From the NCBI GenBank assembly GCA_947496705.1, contig CANMDW010000001.1, positions 620,001-684,000 of the forward strand: a stretch of 64,000 bases of DNA, written 5' to 3'. The position numbers and the translations under genes are program-made. How positions within the stretch are numbered: position 1 is the stretch's first letter; each line of letters begins with the position of its first letter. Positions 53,765 through 62,543 of this stretch are shown piece by piece. The DNA comes from an uncultured Aquimarina sp. (GTDB lineage Bacteria; Bacteroidota; Bacteroidia; Flavobacteriales; Flavobacteriaceae). Under the pieces are notes generated by a model, which worked only from the letters and a program-made list of their open reading frames with translations, made no database searches and had not been told where the DNA came from.

Positions 53765-53845
53765 AGCAGGTTACAAAAAAGAAAATATTCAGGGAGCCAA
53801 TCCTAGAAAAGTTAAACCCGAACAGGAGCGGTCAATCAAAATAAT
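53765..53845 (+). pseudogene. Possible fragment of a TonB-receptor gene
   Basis: In one frame the bases read GYKKENIQGANPRKVKPEQERSIK, which resembles the NPxLKPEQ region of TonB-dependent receptors; it is without surrounding open frame. Short, so weak. Confidence 0.3.
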
Positions 53846-53888
53846 TTCAATAGAAAATTGATGATATACTTCGAAAGCGATTAAAATT

Positions 53889-55172
53889 TTAAAACTCTTG
53901 TAAATAACTTATTAAATTAACAGAATCATCTAAGCTCATTTTCTTCTTTATTCTGTAACGTGATGCCTGTACTGATCTAGGGTCAATGTGTAAGATTTGA
54001 GCAATTTCCTTGGTCTGCATATGAAGTTTTATAAATATGCAATGCCTTTGTTCAGTTTCGCTTAGAGAAGGGTACAATTTTAAAAGTCTATTGATGTATC
54101 CTGAATGAACAGAATTGAAATGGTTTAATAGATTTAACCATTCTTCATCATTATCTATGTTATAATCAATCTTGCGGATAACATTTTTCACTTCTTTCTT
54201 AATCATAGCAGTATCTTCAGAGACACTATCTGTAAGAATGTCTTTTAACTCTTTTAAAAACTGCTGGTTATGAACCGTACTTAAAGAAGAACTCATCAAT
54301 TTTCTATCTTTAGTGATAATAGTTTCTTTTAAATTACGAACAGTTTTTGTAAGTATGTTCATCTTTTTTCTGTAGAACCAAAGTAGGTATCCCAGTCCAA
54401 ATAAAGAGAATAAGAATAAAACACCTGTAATGTATGTACTTATCTTGAAATTATTTTTTAACTGTTCCAAAAACTCTAATTGAAGCGCTTTTTTTTCGAG
54501 ATCACGTTTATGATTTAATTCTTTTACTTTAACGTCCAGGTTTAAATTTTTTATGGTTCGTTCTTTTAATAAAAGAGGTATCATCTCAGTATTATTATTT
54601 CCGATAAGTTCTAAATTAAAAAGACAGTCAGAAGAACGACTACTTCCTTGATGTACCGAAACACTTAATGTGTTTACTCCAATAATAAAATCATCTGGCG
54701 ATAGAAGCCTGGTATGAATACGAAGTTCTTCTTTAGAAAGCGATATTAGACCGATAGCAGGAGTACTATTTGTAATTATTCCATCAGGCATGTTATTTCT
54801 TACAATTTCATTTCCATTCAGATATATTACAATACCATCATCCCTTTGATAATTCAATTCATAAATTAAGTATTCATAAGGATTTTCTATTCGAAAGGTT
54901 TTTTTAAAATATGAAGTGATGTATTTCTTTTCAGGGTCATCACCATAAGAGATAGTGGTAGCCTCAATCTTAGCTCTATATCCAAAAGGAGAAGGACCTG
55001 TTTTCCAATTCTGTTTTAAATTTGCATGTTCTTCCCAACCTTCCTCAGGAGCACTCCCCCTATCGTAATATTGCCATTTGCTACCAGTTTTAATAATTTT
55101 TTCCTGTGCAGAAGCGAGATGCAATCCCATTATTATTACTAAACAATAAAATATTATTCTTTTCAACATCAT
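53889..55172 (-). CDS. Membrane-spanning HTH regulator with phosphatase-associated sensor domain
   Basis: This 427-residue protein has a signal peptide (MLKRIIFYCLVIIMGLHLASAQ) and an extracytoplasmic beta-domain, residues 25-190 (KTGSKWQYYDRGSAPEEGW, ISYGDDPEKKYITSYFKKTF, QRDDGIVIYLNGNEIVRNNMPDG, LSVSVHQGSSRSSDCLFNLEL). A helical linker follows, then one membrane helix at about 245-267 and a LuxR-like C-terminal HTH (LSETEQRHCIFIKLHMQTKEIAQILHIDPRSVQASRYRIKKK). The sensor domain is one I know from secreted metallophosphatases. It is divergent from the phosphatase gene and probably binds the TAGTAGGT repeats. Confidence 0.8.
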   Translation of the reverse strand: MMLKRIIFYCLVIIMGLHLASAQEKIIKTGSKWQYYDRGSAPEEGWEEHANLKQNWKTGPSPFGYRAKIEATTISYGDDPEKKYITSYFKKTFRIENPYEYLIYELNYQRDDGIVIYLNGNEIVRNNMPDGIITNSTPAIGLISLSKEELRIHTRLLSPDDFIIGVNTLSVSVHQGSSRSSDCLFNLELIGNNNTEMIPLLLKERTIKNLNLDVKVKELNHKRDLEKKALQLEFLEQLKNNFKISTYITGVLFLFSLFGLGYLLWFYRKKMNILTKTVRNLKETIITKDRKLMSSSLSTVHNQQFLKELKDILTDSVSEDTAMIKKEVKNVIRKIDYNIDNDEEWLNLLNHFNSVHSGYINRLLKLYPSLSETEQRHCIFIKLHMQTKEIAQILHIDPRSVQASRYRIKKKMSLDDSVNLISYLQEF

Positions 55173-55250
55173 AATTGGACCTTACTTGTTTATACTAAAT
55201 ATAAGGTTTTACCGTAAATAATTTCACTTTCCAATGTGAATAGCAGCGAA

Positions 55251-55296
55251 TAGTAGGTTTATATAGCTAATAAATTGATTGATAGTAGGTATGTAG
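55251..55296. promoter_or_regulatory. Paired TAGTAGGT operator of the phosphatase/regulator promoter
   Basis: TAGTAGGTTTATAT (55251-55264) and TAGTAGGTATGTAG (55283-55296), spaced 32 bp as upstream of susC. A TACATTTG (TAnnTTTG) element follows at 55332-55339, 49 bases after the second repeat starts. Confidence 0.7.
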
Positions 55297-55417
55297 TATG
55301 CGAAAAAAATCTTAAAGAAGTAGTTAATAAATACATTTGAATGAATGTTTACTGGATTAATAAATTCAAACAAAAAATCATGAAATGTATGCATCCCAAC
55401 GTATTGAACTTTTAATA

Positions 55418-56587
55418 ATGAAAATAAAGAGCTTTCGTTTTCTTAATTTTTTCCTCCTATCATTATTTGTTTTAGGATGTAACTCCAAAAAGATAGAGGC
55501 AACGTTACGGGCTGTTGACGGTCCTTATATCTATGAGCATGAAAATAATCTAACCGTTATTACTGTTGAAAAAGGGAATGACTCTTCCTATTATATCAAT
55601 AAAAGAGACATAAGAAAAAAAAACAAGGAATTTAAGTGTGAAGTCAATAATGAGGATAATGATGTTTTTTCTTTTTCATTGATGAGCAGCCACATAATTC
55701 CCGAGCACACGTATAAGGCACAAGACAAGATTTTCGCTACCTCTGATATAGAAGGTAATTTTAATACATTCTATAGCCTTTTAGTCGGAAATAAAATAAT
55801 GGACACCGATTTTAATTGGACATTTGGAAATGGCCATCTAGTAATTGCTGGGGATATGGTAGATCGTGGCAGTGAAGTTATTCCATGTTTATGGCTGTTG
55901 TATAAATTAGAACAAGATGCCGCTAAGAAAGGCGGAAAAGTACACTATATTCTGGGAAACCATGAAGTCATGACATTACAAAATAACATACGATATGTAC
56001 ATGAAAAATATATAACATTAGCCAAAGTATTATCTAAAAAGAAAGATAAAAGAGAAGCGTATCAACATCTTGTATCCAATAATAATATTCTTATAGAATG
56101 GATGAAGTCTAAAAATACTGTTGAAAAAATAGGTAATACTCTCTTCCTCCACGGAGGGATTAGCGAAGAACTAGTAGATGCTGGTGTATCAATTGGACAA
56201 ATGAATAGGTTGGTTAGAGCTAATATTCATAAAAATTTATATAAAAACCCTGAAGATGACCAAGTTGCCAATTTAGTTTTAGGTCGTTTAGGACCACTAT
56301 GGTATAGAGGTTTGGTTAAGGATTATAAAAAGCACTATAAAAAAATAACAGCAGAAAGTGTAGATTCTATTTTAAAGTTTTACGATGTAGATCATATTGT
56401 GGTTGGCCATACTATAGTAGAAAGAGAAGTAACAGGTGATTTTGATGGGAAAATAATACGAATAGATATAAAACATCCTACCCAAAAGTTTACCGGGAAA
56501 TCTCAAGCCCTTCTTATAGAGAACAATCATTACTTTAAAGTTAACGATAGTGGAGAGCGATTTGGACTAGAGGAGCTTGCGGATTGA
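55418..56587 (+). CDS. Calcineurin-type metallophosphatase lipoprotein
   Basis: I start at 55418 because it gives a lipoprotein signal MKIKSFRFLNFFLLSLFVLGC (Cys21); the frame is open 11 codons further. The metal-site motifs are SDIEGNFNTFY (motif I, with Glu where many have His), AGDMVDRGSE, LGNHEVM, LFLHGGIS and VVGHTIVE. It is of the SLP/PPP-like class. It is likely anchored on the outside of the outer membrane, releasing phosphate from an ester or polymer captured by the SusCD pair. It shares the TAGTAGGT promoter module. Confidence 0.85.
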   Translation: MKIKSFRFLNFFLLSLFVLGCNSKKIEATLRAVDGPYIYEHENNLTVITVEKGNDSSYYINKRDIRKKNKEFKCEVNNEDNDVFSFSLMSSHIIPEHTYKAQDKIFATSDIEGNFNTFYSLLVGNKIMDTDFNWTFGNGHLVIAGDMVDRGSEVIPCLWLLYKLEQDAAKKGGKVHYILGNHEVMTLQNNIRYVHEKYITLAKVLSKKKDKREAYQHLVSNNNILIEWMKSKNTVEKIGNTLFLHGGISEELVDAGVSIGQMNRLVRANIHKNLYKNPEDDQVANLVLGRLGPLWYRGLVKDYKKHYKKITAESVDSILKFYDVDHIVVGHTIVEREVTGDFDGKIIRIDIKHPTQKFTGKSQALLIENNHYFKVNDSGERFGLEELAD

Positions 56588-56721
56588 ATTCTTTAGACGA
56601 AAAATGGAACAAAGGAAAAGTATATGTAGGGGGATTTGAAATTAATTGTTTTAAAAGAAGAACCTATAAGTTATCATTGTTTACTTTAAAAAATATGTTA
56701 CCCAACATGTTACCCAAACAA

Positions 56722-56749
56722 AAAAGCCGAATCATTTGATTCGGCTTTT
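56722..56749. terminator. Bidirectional terminator after tRNA-Leu and the phosphatase gene
   Basis: Stem AAAAGCCGAATCA / TGATTCGGCTTTT with a TT loop, placed 10 bases after the 3' end of the minus-strand tRNA and about 135 bases after the phosphatase stop. Confidence 0.8.
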
Positions 56750-56750
56750 C

Positions 56751-56773
56751 TTTTACTGTGCGGGCGGAGAGAC
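56751..56773. other. Direct repeat covering the tRNA-Leu 3' end (candidate att site)
   Basis: The 23 bases are identical and in the same orientation as 45499-45521. Together the copies bracket the SusCD/phosphatase region. The intact tRNA lies at this end, as after integration of an element into the 3' end. Confidence 0.6.
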
Positions 56774-56840
56774 TCGAACTCTCACACCTCGCGGCACTAG
56801 ATCCTAAGTCTAGCGTGTCTACCAATTCCACCACGCCCGC
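56759..56840 (-). tRNA. tRNA-Leu (anticodon UAG)
   Basis: On the minus strand the gene begins GCGGGCGTGGTGGAATTGG, has the anticodon stem CTAGA / TCTAG around the loop CTTAGGA (anticodon TAG), a short leucine-type variable arm (TGCCGCGAGGTGT), the T-arm GAGAGTTCGAGTCTCTC and the acceptor end CGCCCGC plus A. The CCA is not encoded. The 3' part is duplicated at 45499. Confidence 0.95.
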
Positions 56841-56980
56841 ATTATTATTTTGTACTACTTAGGACTCGGTACAAAAAACACTCACTTTTGTTAGTAAGCG
56901 GGTGCAAATATAAGCAATAGTTTTAAAATAAAAACAACCTTATATATTTTTTTAGAAAGACATTTTTATCGGTAATAGGC

Positions 56981-57017
56981 ATAGACCTTCAAGGTTTTTA
57001 AAACCTTGAAGGTCTAT
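56981..57017. repeat. 37-bp palindrome (copy 1)
   Basis: Arms ATAGACCTTCAAGGTTTT and its inverse around one central base. A 33-bp core is repeated at 58630-58662, and the two flank the M20 peptidase gene. Confidence 0.7.
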
Positions 57018-57070
57018 CTGTTTTTCTTTACTTTAGATTTTACTACTTTAGGCAAAAATTAACTCACCTC

Positions 57071-58465
57071 ATGCAAAACATACAATCTTACATTCAGGAG
57101 CACAAGGATCGATTTATCAACGAGCTTCTTGAACTACTCAAAATTCCATCTATAAGTGCAGATTCAGCATACAAAGATAATGTAATAAGAACAGCTACAG
57201 TGATCAGTAAAAGTCTGAAAGATGTAGGTTGCGATCATGTAGAAATATGTCAAACCCCCGGATATCCTATCGTTTACGGAGAAAAAGTTATCGATAAGAA
57301 TCTTCCAACAGTTTTGGTATATGGTCACTATGATGTACAACCACCCGATCCGATAGAGTTATGGGATAGCCCACCTTTTGAACCGGTGATCAAGAATACA
57401 GATATCCATCCTGAGGGAGCTATTTTTGCTCGAGGATCTTGTGATGACAAGGGACAGATGTATATGCATGTCAAGGCATTAGAGTTTATGACCAAAACCA
57501 ACCAATTACCCTGTAATGTAAAATTCATGATCGAAGGTGAAGAAGAGGTAGGAAGTAAAAGCTTGAGCTGGTTTGTAGCGCGTAACCAGGAGAAACTGGC
57601 AAATGATGTGATCCTGATCAGTGATACTGGGATGATCGCCAAAGATGTTCCTTCCATTACAACAGGATTGCGTGGATTAAGCTATGTTGAGGTCGAGATT
57701 ACCGGCCCCAACAGAGACCTGCATAGCGGTTTGTATGGGGGTGCCGTAGCGAACCCAATCAATATTTTGACCAAAATGATCGCTTCGTTGCACGATGAAA
57801 ACAATCATATCACGATTCCCGGGTTCTATGATAAGGTAGAAGAGCTGTCCAAAGACGAAAGAGCAGAAATGGCCAAAGCACCTTTTTCTTTAGAAGCCTA
57901 TAAAAAATCAATAAATATCAATGCCGTCTATGGTGAAGAAGGATATACCACCAATGAACGTAATTCAATACGCCCAACACTAGATGTGAATGGTATTTGG
58001 GGAGGCTATACGGGAGAAGGAGCTAAGACCGTTATTGCTAGCAAAGCCTATGCTAAAATATCAATGCGTTTGGTACCAAATCAAGATTGGGAAGAGATCA
58101 CCGAATTGTTTAAAAAACATTTTGAGAGGATCGCCCCCAAAGCTGTCACTGTAAAAGTAACACCTCATCATGGCGGGCAGGCCTATGTGACTCCTGTCAA
58201 TAATATTGGATATCAAGCTGCCAGTAAAGCATATCAGGATACTTTTGGCAAACCAGCTATCCCACATCGAGGAGGAGGAAGCATCCCTATTGTTGCCTTA
58301 TTCGAAAAAGAATTGAAAAGCAAAACCATTCTAATGGGATTTGGTCTTGATAGTGATGCTATTCATTCTCCCAACGAACATTTTGGAGTTTGGAATTACT
58401 TGAAAGGGATAGAAACCATCCCGCTTTTTTATAAATATTTTACAGAACTATCCAAAAAAGATTAG
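57071..58465 (+). CDS. M20 family dipeptidase
   Basis: This 464-residue metallopeptidase of the CNDP/PepV type has VLVYGHYDVQPP (His, Asp), ARGSCDDKGQ (bridging Asp), EGEEEVGSKS (Glu-Glu), ISDTGM (Asp) and DAIHSPNEHFG (His). The dimerisation domain segment EITGPNRDLHSGLYGG is also present. It is cytosolic and hydrolyses dipeptides or acylated amino acids. No operon partners are close; palindromic repeats flank it. Confidence 0.92.
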   Translation: MQNIQSYIQEHKDRFINELLELLKIPSISADSAYKDNVIRTATVISKSLKDVGCDHVEICQTPGYPIVYGEKVIDKNLPTVLVYGHYDVQPPDPIELWDSPPFEPVIKNTDIHPEGAIFARGSCDDKGQMYMHVKALEFMTKTNQLPCNVKFMIEGEEEVGSKSLSWFVARNQEKLANDVILISDTGMIAKDVPSITTGLRGLSYVEVEITGPNRDLHSGLYGGAVANPINILTKMIASLHDENNHITIPGFYDKVEELSKDERAEMAKAPFSLEAYKKSININAVYGEEGYTTNERNSIRPTLDVNGIWGGYTGEGAKTVIASKAYAKISMRLVPNQDWEEITELFKKHFERIAPKAVTVKVTPHHGGQAYVTPVNNIGYQAASKAYQDTFGKPAIPHRGGGSIPIVALFEKELKSKTILMGFGLDSDAIHSPNEHFGVWNYLKGIETIPLFYKYFTELSKKD

Positions 58466-58560
58466 GGCGTTACCCCTCCCGATAGCTATTGGGACGATTG
58501 GGGTCGGGCCCGTCTGATGACAAAGGCAGGCTTTCACTACTCGCTCTTTTCTGTGTTTAT
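58466..58560. repeat. Dispersed intergenic repeat
   Basis: The text GGGCGTTACCCCTCCCGATA with GGTCGGGC, followed by TTTCACTACTCGCTCTTT, matches a common non-coding repeat of Flavobacteriia as I know it. It begins right at the M20 stop codon. Confidence 0.5.
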
Positions 58561-58629
58561 TTCCAAAAAAAATAACAGAAAAGGAGCTCAAACAAACCAT
58601 TCAATCCCTAACGCAGGGAAAACCTCTAC

Positions 58630-58662
58630 AGACCTTCAAGGTTTTTAAAACCTTGAAGGTCT
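58630..58662. repeat. 33-bp palindrome (copy 2)
   Basis: AGACCTTCAAGGTTTT inverted around one base; same core as 56981-57017. A truncated relative (GACCTTGAAGGTTTT) is at about 5356. Confidence 0.7.
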
Positions 58663-58805
58663 TTTCAGATTATTTATTTTTAGGTGAAAAAAAACACAGT
58701 GTAAAGTATTCTTTTGTAAGACTTTGCCTTTTTTTAAATCAGACTTGCAAATTTCAGAAGCTATCGGGAGGGAAAGGAACCCCTGCATCACATACAATTA
58801 TGCAA

Positions 58806-60062
58806 CTAAAAATACTGCCCGATCCCAAATACAAACCCGTTGGTGGCATCTTCGGTAATGCCGTATCCATAATCGATTCTAAAGATCGCATTAAAAATAC
58901 GTTTGTGCATAAAGCGCAGTCCGACACCGGGGTAAATCCTAAAGTTTTGGGTATCGCCAAAGTCTCCAAAATCCCCGCCGGGATTACGCCAGCTGCCGCC
59001 ATCTACAAAAACATTGCTTTGCAATACAAACCAATCCTTTTCGTACAAGGTATGCCTGTATTCAGTATTCAGAACAATAACTCCTGTTCCTCTGTCTATG
59101 GTATTTCCCACACCACGAATATTCAGGTTGTTGTCTACTGCAAAAGGCGCAAAGGGAGAATCGTCATTAGAAGCCAGCCCCAGTCGTAGTCTGTTGGCCC
59201 AGTTACCATGCTTGCCTATTCTTTTATAGTATAAAAAATCATTCCACCAGATAAAGAAGTCCGGCAATACATTTTCGGTACTTATCACATATTGTGTATT
59301 CAAAATGCTTCTGAATCCAGATACATATTGGTAATCAAAGTTTAAGTTATTGTATTCATAAATAAATTTGTACAACAATTTATCGACATCAAAGTCTTGT
59401 GGCACTTCAGGACTTGTTGCACCCCTTAGGTATTCATAATCTTCATTAAAGTAGTTAATGCCCAGCTCTATACGGTTGCCAAAGTCAAATTGATACAATC
59501 CCAATAGCTCATACGAAGTATTGTTATACTTATAATCTGCTATGCCATTATCCAAAAACACAGGTTCTTGCATAGTGAGATCCTGATAGTTAAACGCCAG
59601 GCCCAACTTTTTCCCAAACAGAAAAGGAGCCCTAAGATTGGCACCATAGGTATTGTAGATGTCATTTTGATAAAACCCTCCCAAAGTGATGTTTTGCCCG
59701 AAAAGATTAAATTCTGACAACATTAATCTAAAGGCAAATTCGTCGTTATTGGTGGTATATACATTGGCACCGGGTATGATGGTAAAGTTTTCTTCGACAC
59801 CATACACTACCTCATAGCCGTCTTCTTTTTTATGTACCTGATAATAGGCATGTGCAATAGCAGGTAATCGTTTTAATCTTTTAATATCTTCTTCGATCAC
59901 TAAAGAATCCAGAACAGCTCCTTTTTTCAAGGCAGTTAGCTTTGTAAGGGCTGCGGTTTTGGTTTTTTTGTTTCCCTGGATCATCACTTCTGTAATGATT
60001 TGATCCTGACCAAAGCTCAAACAGCCGATCCATAAAAAGAGAAAGACGATGTGTGTGTTCAT
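58806..60062 (-). CDS. BamA/TamA-family outer-membrane barrel with one POTRA domain
   Basis: This 418-residue protein has a signal peptide ending LSFGQ, one POTRA-like domain (ITEVMIQGNKKTKTAALTKLTALKKGAVLDSLVIEEDIKRLKRLPAIAHAYYQV), and a 16-strand-type barrel. The barrel has NLNIRGVGNTIDRGTGVIVLNTEYR and a C-terminal aromatic residue (GFVFGIGQYF). It is too short for BamA itself; it may transport or assemble an outer-membrane protein. No obvious partner is adjacent. Confidence 0.8.
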   Translation of the reverse strand: MNTHIVFLFLWIGCLSFGQDQIITEVMIQGNKKTKTAALTKLTALKKGAVLDSLVIEEDIKRLKRLPAIAHAYYQVHKKEDGYEVVYGVEENFTIIPGANVYTTNNDEFAFRLMLSEFNLFGQNITLGGFYQNDIYNTYGANLRAPFLFGKKLGLAFNYQDLTMQEPVFLDNGIADYKYNNTSYELLGLYQFDFGNRIELGINYFNEDYEYLRGATSPEVPQDFDVDKLLYKFIYEYNNLNFDYQYVSGFRSILNTQYVISTENVLPDFFIWWNDFLYYKRIGKHGNWANRLRLGLASNDDSPFAPFAVDNNLNIRGVGNTIDRGTGVIVLNTEYRHTLYEKDWFVLQSNVFVDGGSWRNPGGDFGDFGDTQNFRIYPGVGLRFMHKRIFNAIFRIDYGYGITEDATNGFVFGIGQYF

Positions 60063-60278
60063 TTGTATTTGTTGGTATTAGTTATAGAACTCTGTTCGCC
60101 AGGGCAGATATTTAATTTTTAATTTCTAAAAAACTTATTATATTAGTCTAAACAGTGTACAGTAAAAGTTCCTGCCTACTGAAAACTGCCTGCTTTTATA
60201 TCATGATTTTAAAAAGAATTTCATTCATTTCAACACCTAATTGCTTTCAAGGCTTGACTATTTCCGACCAGGCACTAT

Positions 60279-61280
60279 TTATTTACTTGTCGAATAAAAT
60301 TCTTTTACTATTTTTTCTGAGGGTTTATTTTGTATGGTAAATCGGTTGTTGCTTTCTCCGCCTACTTCTTCATGATTATGATACCATTTCCAAAGAAAAC
60401 CACCTGCAAACCAGGGTTCATTCCAGAACTCATGATACAATGCTGTTAAAGCATTATTCTGTGCTTTCAGGTTTACATTGCCATTGGATCTGCCAGAGTC
60501 CCACGGTTCTTTACCGGTATAATGAACACTTCGATATCCATATTCTGTAAACAACACAGGTTGCTTAATCTTTGCCTGTAGTGTTACAATATCATCTTTA
60601 TGTTTTTGCCATCCCGCCTTAAGTTCTTCTACGTTGGGAGTTTGACTCTGGGAAACCGGAAAATAAGCATCAATCCCTATATAGTCGAGGCGATTCCAAA
60701 AAGGTGCTTTATCAAACTGATCCCAGTTTTCGGCATAGGTTAATTTACCTTTATACATTGCTCTTATTTTATGAATTAGCTGGTTCCAAAACTCGGGCCT
60801 TTGTTGCACAAAAGTGTGTAATTCTGTACCAATGCATAGTATGGGTGCTTTCATCTCTTCGGCCAATGCGGCATACAATAAAATGAATTCCTCATACGAC
60901 TTTTCAAAACGTTTCCAGTCTTCATCAGAATTCATACAAATATTGCCGGTGAATTCTCCTCTCCATACCCAGATCTGAGGTTTTAGCATTACTTTGATTC
61001 CTCTTTTATTGAGTAACTCTATTGTTTTTTTAGCACCATCCCTGCGTTCACCCCACCATTGTCGTTCGGTATTAAAAATAACGTTTGGAGTTTCTAAATT
61101 TTTTACAAATCCAAAAGGCATCACCGCGGCCCAGTTGGCATTTACCTTTACTACGGGCTCTATGTTTGAAGCATTAATCTCTCTTGGAGAACCCACAAAA
61201 CTCACTCCGTTGATCTTTGGTCCTTGTCCAGAACAGCTAGAAAAAACAAGTACTATCGGCAGTAAAAAAAATGTTTTCAT
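60279..61280 (-). CDS. Glycoside-hydrolase-like lipoprotein (GH113-like barrel)
   Basis: This 333-residue lipoprotein (MKTFFLLPIVLVFSSC, Cys16) has a TIM-barrel pattern: VMLKPQIWVWRGEF, APILCIGTELHTF (Glu153, acid/base candidate), DYIGIDAYFPVS, and QPVLFTEYGYRS (Glu246, nucleophile candidate). This matches GH113/GH5-clan mannanase-like enzymes as I recall them. Substrate is unproven. It stands alone on the minus strand with no SusCD partner. Confidence 0.65.
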   Translation of the reverse strand: MKTFFLLPIVLVFSSCSGQGPKINGVSFVGSPREINASNIEPVVKVNANWAAVMPFGFVKNLETPNVIFNTERQWWGERRDGAKKTIELLNKRGIKVMLKPQIWVWRGEFTGNICMNSDEDWKRFEKSYEEFILLYAALAEEMKAPILCIGTELHTFVQQRPEFWNQLIHKIRAMYKGKLTYAENWDQFDKAPFWNRLDYIGIDAYFPVSQSQTPNVEELKAGWQKHKDDIVTLQAKIKQPVLFTEYGYRSVHYTGKEPWDSGRSNGNVNLKAQNNALTALYHEFWNEPWFAGGFLWKWYHNHEEVGGESNNRFTIQNKPSEKIVKEFYSTSK

Positions 61281-61497
61281 TCTTTGATCTTTTACCGCTG
61301 AAAATACAACTTTATTAGCAAAACTTCATTTTGAAAAACCTTTAAGATGCATTCAAAATAATAAGTGTACGCGAGTTCGATTTAAAATCTATTGTTATTC
61401 AATATTTTATGAACCTTATCTGTTCCTTTTCCCTTTGGGCTATCGGGTGTACACTCACTAACCCAGAGGAACAGGATCTTTTCTTCCTTTATTATCT

Positions 61498-62403
61498 CTA
61501 AAACACCGCTCTCAATCCTATATTAAATGTTTCTCCCAACCCGGTGTCATTACCTCTTACAAAGTTGGTATATAGTGCTTCGATATTTAATTCTTTGGTT
61601 AATTGATATTTTGCTCCTCCTCCCAGCGCGGTAAAATCTTGCTCAAACTCGTTTCCCAGATCGATCAGCTGTGAGTGCTGTGCCAGGGCCAAAACCGTAA
61701 ACGTAGCGCTTGGAAAATAACTAAAGAAAACTCCCGGGGTCAATCGCAAACTATTATTGGCAAAACTTCCTTCGATTGTATCTCCATTTTCGCCAAAAAC
61801 AGCTTCATCACCAAAATTCAATTCAGAATTTAGCTCTCCGAATATTTGAAATTTATTTCCCGGAAAGGTGTAATCATAAAAGAATCGGTTTTGCCAGATA
61901 AACCCATCCTGGTCCAGGAAGACTCCTTGCTCTGTTTCACTACTTGCCAAAGGAATAAAAAATGAGCTCTGGATAGAAAAGTTATTAATACTGCCGAAAG
62001 GAACAAACTTTATCGAAGGTGCAATAGAAGTGAATCCCGATCTGGCAGTTCCTCGTTCCCCGTCAAACTCAAACACCTCCAGTGCTCCTCTATCGACAAC
62101 TACATTGGATCTGAATTCGAGGATAACGCCAACATTCCAGCGTTTGTTATTACCTACTCCTGTATACCCTTCTATGGTAGAGGTAAAAAAGGTTTGCCTG
62201 GGTTCTGTGCCATCACTAAAGGTACTTTCGGTTTGTGTATATAAATTATTAAACCACTTAATATCATACTGGCCCTTTCCTATTAACTTTGAAGGCGTTA
62301 ATGTCTGTATTACAGATCCCTGATTATCGTCTTCTTCCTGAGTAAACCCTATGGTTAAAACAAAAAGGGTTATTGCTGTTGCTATTATTTTTTTGGTTTT
62401 CAT
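61498..62403 (-). CDS. Putative outer-membrane beta-barrel protein
   Basis: This 301-residue protein has a signal peptide (MKTKKIIATAITLFVLTIGFTQ). Its strands alternate hydrophobic and polar residues and it ends in a C-terminal Phe (ETFNIGLRAVF), typical of barrels. Segments SIAPSIKFVPFGSINNFSIQSSFFIPL and GGGAKYQLTKELNIEALYTNF fit the transporter-type barrels annotated in Bacteroidota. Function unknown. Confidence 0.65.
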   Translation of the reverse strand: MKTKKIIATAITLFVLTIGFTQEEDDNQGSVIQTLTPSKLIGKGQYDIKWFNNLYTQTESTFSDGTEPRQTFFTSTIEGYTGVGNNKRWNVGVILEFRSNVVVDRGALEVFEFDGERGTARSGFTSIAPSIKFVPFGSINNFSIQSSFFIPLASSETEQGVFLDQDGFIWQNRFFYDYTFPGNKFQIFGELNSELNFGDEAVFGENGDTIEGSFANNSLRLTPGVFFSYFPSATFTVLALAQHSQLIDLGNEFEQDFTALGGGAKYQLTKELNIEALYTNFVRGNDTGLGETFNIGLRAVF

Positions 62404-62543
62404 TTTTGAGATTTTTTACATAAGTATCCTTATAGAGCCTTCTTATAGATAAGTCTTCATTATAATACTTACTTAGTGTTAATTAATGTTGAGAAAAATG
62501 GGACTCTTTTTTTGCCCCGAGGCGAAAAGTCTACATGAGTTTA

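Noticed and set aside
46282..56587. Polysaccharide utilisation locus for a glycan
   Set aside because: SusC/SusD are present but there is no glycoside hydrolase, lyase or sulfatase between 45.5 and 56.7 kb; the GH-like gene at 60.3 kb is separate.
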